A stretch of DNA of 9,073 nt from JBGPIK01 sp041484845. Lineage in GTDB: Bacteria > Desulfobacterota > Binatia > UBA9968. The translations under genes were made by a program, and so were the position numbers. Below the pieces are notes generated by a model. That model was not told the origin of the DNA. It did not search any database and saw nothing but the letters and a program-made list of their open reading frames with translations. Positions 6,294 to 9,073 of the stretch are shown here, piece by piece; the stretch's first letter is position 1, and every line of letters begins with the position of its first letter. The stretch is taken from the NCBI GenBank assembly GCA_041484845.1, contig JBGPIK010000282.1, positions 1 to 9,073 of the forward strand, written 5' to 3'.

Positions 6294-7700
6294 TTATTGT
6301 CCTCCCACGGCGTTGATTAATTGAACCATTGCCAATTTCTGCGCGATCAAAGCGTTGACATAATTGGTCTGAGCGGTGGTGTAGGTTGTTTGCGCGTCCG
6401 TAACTTCGACGATGGGAGCATAGCCCACTTCGTATCGTCCCACGTGCAGATCCAGATTTTCCTTTGCCGCCTTCACGCCCGCTTCGGTGGATCGAATCGC
6501 TTCTCGTGATGCAGCCAGGTTAAGGTAGCTTTGCTCAACCTGTAAAGCGACTTGTTGTCTTTCGACCCTTTCCTGTTCTTTGATGGAATAATACTTCGAG
6601 AGGGCCTCTTGTACCTGGTAGGTGGTCTGAAAACCGTTAAAAATAGGGATATTCAGGCTCAATTTCACCAGCCAGCTCGGTTGTAAAGGAAAAGTGTCGA
6701 CATGGTGCGTGACTGTTGCTTTCTGGCCCCCAGGACAGGGCGGAACCTCGCCGGGCTGGGTGCAACTGGTTTCAATCCCATTACTGACGTTGCTGCGACT
6801 GTAGGTGGCATCGAAAGTCAGCTCTGGCAGGTGGCTGCGCCGCGCCACGGCAATCAACTGGTCTTGTGCTCTAAGTAGAGCTTCGGACTGCCGAAGCTCC
6901 GGACGATTAGAAAAGGCCGCCTGTTTAGCTTCCTCAAGTGACATAGAAAACGGTGTCACTGTGAGTTCTTCCGCCAAAGGCCGCGTGGGGTAGTCATCCA
7001 CGCCCATGGCGTTCCGAAGGTTAGCCCAAGCAACGTCCACGGCGTTTCGAGCCACAATCAAATTCGTTTGGGCAAGATAAAGATTGGCTTCAGCCTGGGT
7101 GAGATCGCTCCTTGGTTTAGTTCCAACGTCGTAAAAGCCTTGGGTTTGGCTCAGTGTAACTTCACGGTCCTTGACGGTATCTTCATTGACCCTGAGTAGC
7201 GCGTTAGCCTGCAGAACGCCTAAATAAGCTTGCTTAACCGCCAAAACAATATTGTTAGAGGTGGTGCTATAGCCATATCGAGTCGCTTCGAGAGTATCTT
7301 TAGCCGATTGCACCGATCCTTCGCGCTTACCAAAGTTATACAACGTCATGTTCAAATTGAGCGCGCTCGAAATAGTATCAAAAGCCGTTGATGCTCCCCG
7401 AGGGCTATTCGTTTGGTAAATGTTGTTAAACGTAACGGATGGGTAATAGGCCGCCATTTGCTGTTGCACAGCCGCATCCTGGCTATTGATCTGATATTGC
7501 GCGGATTTAATGCTGGAGTGATTTTCAAGCGCAATGCGCACGACCTCATCCATCGTGAGGCCCGATGGCGCGCTTGCTGTTCCTTGAATGGCGGGTGCCG
7601 GCGTATCCACGGACTGTGCCGTCCCGGGAGACGACAAAAAGAGGATCACAAAAAGAAAAAAAACCGCCAGCCGCCATTTCTCTCTTTTGATTCGCTTCAT
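6294..7700 (-). CDS. TolC-family outer-membrane efflux protein
   Basis: This is a 468-residue outer-membrane channel subunit, expected to trimerise and dock with the adaptor encoded downstream. Residues 1-29 form a signal peptide: KRIKREKWR basic region, hydrophobic core 11-23, cleavage near GTAQ-S. Two homologous OEP repeats follow (~45-235 and ~250-465). Each has long amphipathic helices rich in Ala, Gln and Leu and short strand segments (for example ~84-124 and ~290-357), as in TolC. The NFG turn at 122-124 and the second-repeat IPIFNGF at 351-357 are family-typical. An insert at ~305-332 includes C313 and C322 and probably forms an external loop. GGAGG at 7707-7711 lies 6 nt before the ATG. 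This is likely the first gene of the pump transcript; no clear promoter was found in the 172 bp upstream. Confidence 0.93.
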   Translation of the reverse strand: MKRIKREKWRLAVFFLFVILFLSSPGTAQSVDTPAPAIQGTASAPSGLTMDEVVRIALENHSSIKSAQYQINSQDAAVQQQMAAYYPSVTFNNIYQTNSPRGASTAFDTISSALNLNMTLYNFGKREGSVQSAKDTLEATRYGYSTTSNNIVLAVKQAYLGVLQANALLRVNEDTVKDREVTLSQTQGFYDVGTKPRSDLTQAEANLYLAQTNLIVARNAVDVAWANLRNAMGVDDYPTRPLAEELTVTPFSMSLEEAKQAAFSNRPELRQSEALLRAQDQLIAVARRSHLPELTFDATYSRSNVSNGIETSCTQPGEVPPCPGGQKATVTHHVDTFPLQPSWLVKLSLNIPIFNGFQTTYQVQEALSKYYSIKEQERVERQQVALQVEQSYLNLAASREAIRSTEAGVKAAKENLDLHVGRYEVGYAPIVEVTDAQTTYTTAQTNYVNALIAQKLAMVQLINAVGGQ

Positions 7701-7872
7701 ATTACGCCTCCATGGCTTCTGTTAAAAGTAAGGCTAGAAAAAGCGCCGGGACTTTGTACTCGCTGACTGCTCGTAATTACCCGTGCGATTTATTTGCGCA
7801 GTGGATATTTGAACTCATTAGCGGTTATCGTCGGAAAGTTTAATCGAAATATTTCAGGCGGCCCTTCTTAAG
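7701..7872. other. Gap upstream of the TolC-family gene
   Basis: This 172-bp stretch should hold the promoter of the pump operon, unless transcription continues from the YhbP-like gene. I see the TolC ribosome binding site (GGAGG, 7707-7711) and a 10-bp AT palindrome GAAATATTTC at 7846-7855 just after the YhbP-like stop. No -35/-10 pair stands out on the minus strand, and there is no terminator-like stem with a T-tract. Confidence 0.3.
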
Positions 7873-8346
7873 CTAGTTGGCAATCACCCATTCCTGCCTT
7901 TTGCCGAAGCCCTGCTCATTATCGATATAAAACACCCTTTCGGGCACGACGCAATAAAACTTGACTTTTAGGAAGGCTTTGTAAAATGCGCCGCTTGTGG
8001 GATTGGTAAAAAGCTTGATCGCGGCGGGATACTTCCGCGCATAGATCGTCATGGCTTTAGCTTTTTCCAGCACCGAGTCGACTGAAACTATTTTCCCTTC
8101 GAGTTGAATGCCTTTGATCTCGCGCCAGTCCTTATAATCCTCTTGGACAGTGACCGCGACGCGCGGATTGGCCGCGAGATTTTGGCAATGGCGCGACTCA
8201 GGGGACGAAAAGAAATAAAGGCGCAAATCGTCGCTTGCAAAAAAAACCGTTGCTGCCCACGGGACATCTCCTGCAGAAGTGGCCAATGTCATTGTATTGT
8301 GCGTTTCCAGGTAGCTAAGAATTTGCCGCTTCAGGTTGTCAGACAT
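7873..8346 (-). CDS. YhbP-like (UPF0306) FMN-binding split-barrel protein
   Basis: A 157-residue cytoplasmic protein with the flavin-reductase-like split barrel. The order of elements resembles E. coli YhbP. An N-terminal helix (~3-14) is followed by strands ~18-35 and 42-47. The S-R-H turn at 51-53 corresponds to the T-R-H of YhbP. Next come IKGIQLEGKI at 77-86, a helix with R-K-Y-P-A at 104-108, and the C-terminal GFGKRQEW at 146-153, which is the strongest match. The biochemical role of this family is not established; FMN binding is expected from the fold. The ATG at 8346 lacks an obvious Shine-Dalgarno sequence, but the N terminus fits homologues. It lies 172 bp upstream of the TolC-family gene on the same strand and is distinct in sequence from the split-barrel protein at 5716-6195. 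Whether it belongs to the pump transcript is unclear. Confidence 0.8.
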   Translation of the reverse strand: MSDNLKRQILSYLETHNTMTLATSAGDVPWAATVFFASDDLRLYFFSSPESRHCQNLAANPRVAVTVQEDYKDWREIKGIQLEGKIVSVDSVLEKAKAMTIYARKYPAAIKLFTNPTSGAFYKAFLKVKFYCVVPERVFYIDNEQGFGKRQEWVIAN

Positions 8347-8362
8347 GGGATTAGAAATAGTA

Positions 8363-8473
8363 CTGAGGACTGAGTGCTGAGCTATGAGTAAAATTCCCCT
8401 CAGCGCTCATTGCTTTTCCTTAAGTTGGCTTTTCTCCCCTCAGCACTCAACACTCGTTACTCAGCACTAACTG
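8363..8473. repeat. Opposed arrays of 7-bp repeats (CTGAGTG / CTCAGCA)
   Basis: Three runs share a 7-bp period. At 8363-8390 the units are CTGAGGA, CTGAGTG, CTGAGCT and ATGAGTA. At 8399-8412 they are CTCAGCG and CTCATTG. At 8439-8473 they are CTCAGCA, CTCAACA, CTCGTTA, CTCAGCA and CTAACTG. The first run is the reverse complement of the later ones: TGAGTGCTGAG (8371-8381) pairs perfectly with CTCAGCACTCA (8439-8449), and nearly with CTCAGCGCTCA (8399-8409). The RNA could therefore fold into alternative hairpins. The right end overlaps the stop codon of the isomerase gene, so the element fills nearly the whole gap. It resembles heptanucleotide short tandem repeats known from cyanobacteria and other environmental genomes; origin here is unknown. 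Confidence 0.75.
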
Positions 8474-9073
8474 CCCCGGCGCGCCAGCGTTGCTCGCCGA
8501 AGACCATCAAGGTTGGCGGCCCCGGCACAGAGCATGGCGATCTTGAGTTCATAAATAATCGCGCTGAGGAACTTTACCACGTGATCCGCGGACTCCAAAG
8601 CCGCAGCCAAGAGAGGCTGGCCGAGAGCGGCGAGGTCCGCGCCCAAAGCGATTGCTTTGGCAATATCCAACCCCGTGCGAATCCCGCCCGAAGCGATCAG
8701 TTTCATCTTGGGGAGAGCCTTTCGTACATCAATCAATGCCTCCTCAGTGGGGATACCCCAATCGGCAAATGCAATGTCAACCGGTTTCCCGACCTTCGCC
8801 GCCCGCGTGGCTTCGACGGCGTACCAGGAGGTTCCGCCCTTGCCTGCGACATCGATGGCCTTCACTCCCGCGCGCGCGAGACGCAGCGCGACAGCCGCGG
8901 AGATGCCGCTGCCGACTTCTTTGGCAATCACGGGCACTTCCAACTCCCGGCATACGGCGGTAATTTTTTCGGTCAGATCCTTGAAATTGCGATTTCCTTC
9001 GGGTTGAACTGCCTCCTGGAGAACGTTCAGGTGCAAGATGAGACCGTCGGCCCCGATCATCCGCACCGCGCGC
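8467..9073 (-). CDS. fni: Type 2 isopentenyl-diphosphate delta-isomerase, C-terminal part (5' end outside window)
   Basis: This flavoenzyme interconverts isopentenyl and dimethylallyl diphosphate, using reduced FMN and Mg2+. About 201 of roughly 350 residues are present; the frame runs open through the right edge, so the GTG at 9066 is not taken as the start. Signature segments of the TIM barrel are in order. HLNVLQE near the left of the fragment carries the Q-E pair for Mg2+ and the His/Asn that contact substrate. VIAKEVGSGIS contains the flavin-contacting lysine. DVAGKGGTSW, ASGGIRTG and ALGADLAALGQPLL form the FMN phosphate site. The C-terminal CAGAANLDGL segment is also typical. The gene ends in TAG at 8467-8469 inside the 7-bp repeat region. 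It indicates isoprenoid synthesis, but the window does not show whether by the mevalonate or the MEP route. Confidence 0.93.
   Translation of the reverse strand, partial: RAVRMIGADGLILHLNVLQEAVQPEGNRNFKDLTEKITAVCRELEVPVIAKEVGSGISAAVALRLARAGVKAIDVAGKGGTSWYAVEATRAAKVGKPVDIAFADWGIPTEEALIDVRKALPKMKLIASGGIRTGLDIAKAIALGADLAALGQPLLAAALESADHVVKFLSAIIYELKIAMLCAGAANLDGLRRATLARRGS

Noticed and set aside
7846..7855. GAAATATTTC as an operator for the pump operon
   Set aside because: A short AT-rich palindrome that does not extend outward and has no second copy; chance is the simpler reading.
8363..8473. CRISPR array
   Set aside because: Units are only 7 bp, directly adjacent and in both orientations, without unique spacers of constant length.

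Overview
The window reads as a chromosomal segment of a Gram-negative, diderm bacterium with intermediate G+C. It carries an outer-membrane TolC-type channel, a MacA-like periplasmic adaptor and an ABC transporter. A secreted S53 peptidase, a type 2 IPP isomerase and short 7-bp-period intergenic repeats would fit an environmental lineage such as Acidobacteria or a deltaproteobacterial relative. That taxonomic guess is inference only; no rRNA or tRNA is present to confirm it.

Layout. Positions 1-434 hold no confidently identified gene, but do contain a near-perfect palindrome and an unexplained open frame on the minus strand. A secreted sedolisin-type (S53) serine-carboxyl peptidase runs rightward at 435-2081. 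Everything after it lies on the minus strand and converges on the peptidase. Read in the direction of transcription (right to left), the minus-strand genes are: the C-terminal part of type 2 isopentenyl-diphosphate isomerase (cut by the right edge), a repeat-rich gap, a YhbP-like FMN split-barrel protein, a TolC-family outer-membrane protein, a second and different split-barrel protein, a MacA-like membrane-fusion protein, a MacB/LolD-type ABC ATPase and a MacB-type FtsX permease.

The block from 7700 down to 2258 looks like one transcription unit for a complete tripartite efflux pump. Its ATPase and permease are separate proteins rather than fused as in E. coli MacB. Three consecutive genes are stitched together by overlapping stop and start codons: split-barrel protein to adaptor through TTGA, and adaptor to ATPase through an 11-bp overlap. 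Both downstream genes appear to start at TTG behind strong Shine-Dalgarno sequences. The most unusual point is the small split-barrel protein placed between the TolC gene and the adaptor gene and translationally coupled to the adaptor. This suggests a flavin-type (or other cofactor-binding) partner of the efflux pump.

Two gaps carry repeats of period 7 bp: 8363-8473, with opposite-facing arrays, and 3620-3640, inside the pump operon between the ATPase and permease genes. I saw no CRISPR array, insertion sequence, tRNA or rRNA.
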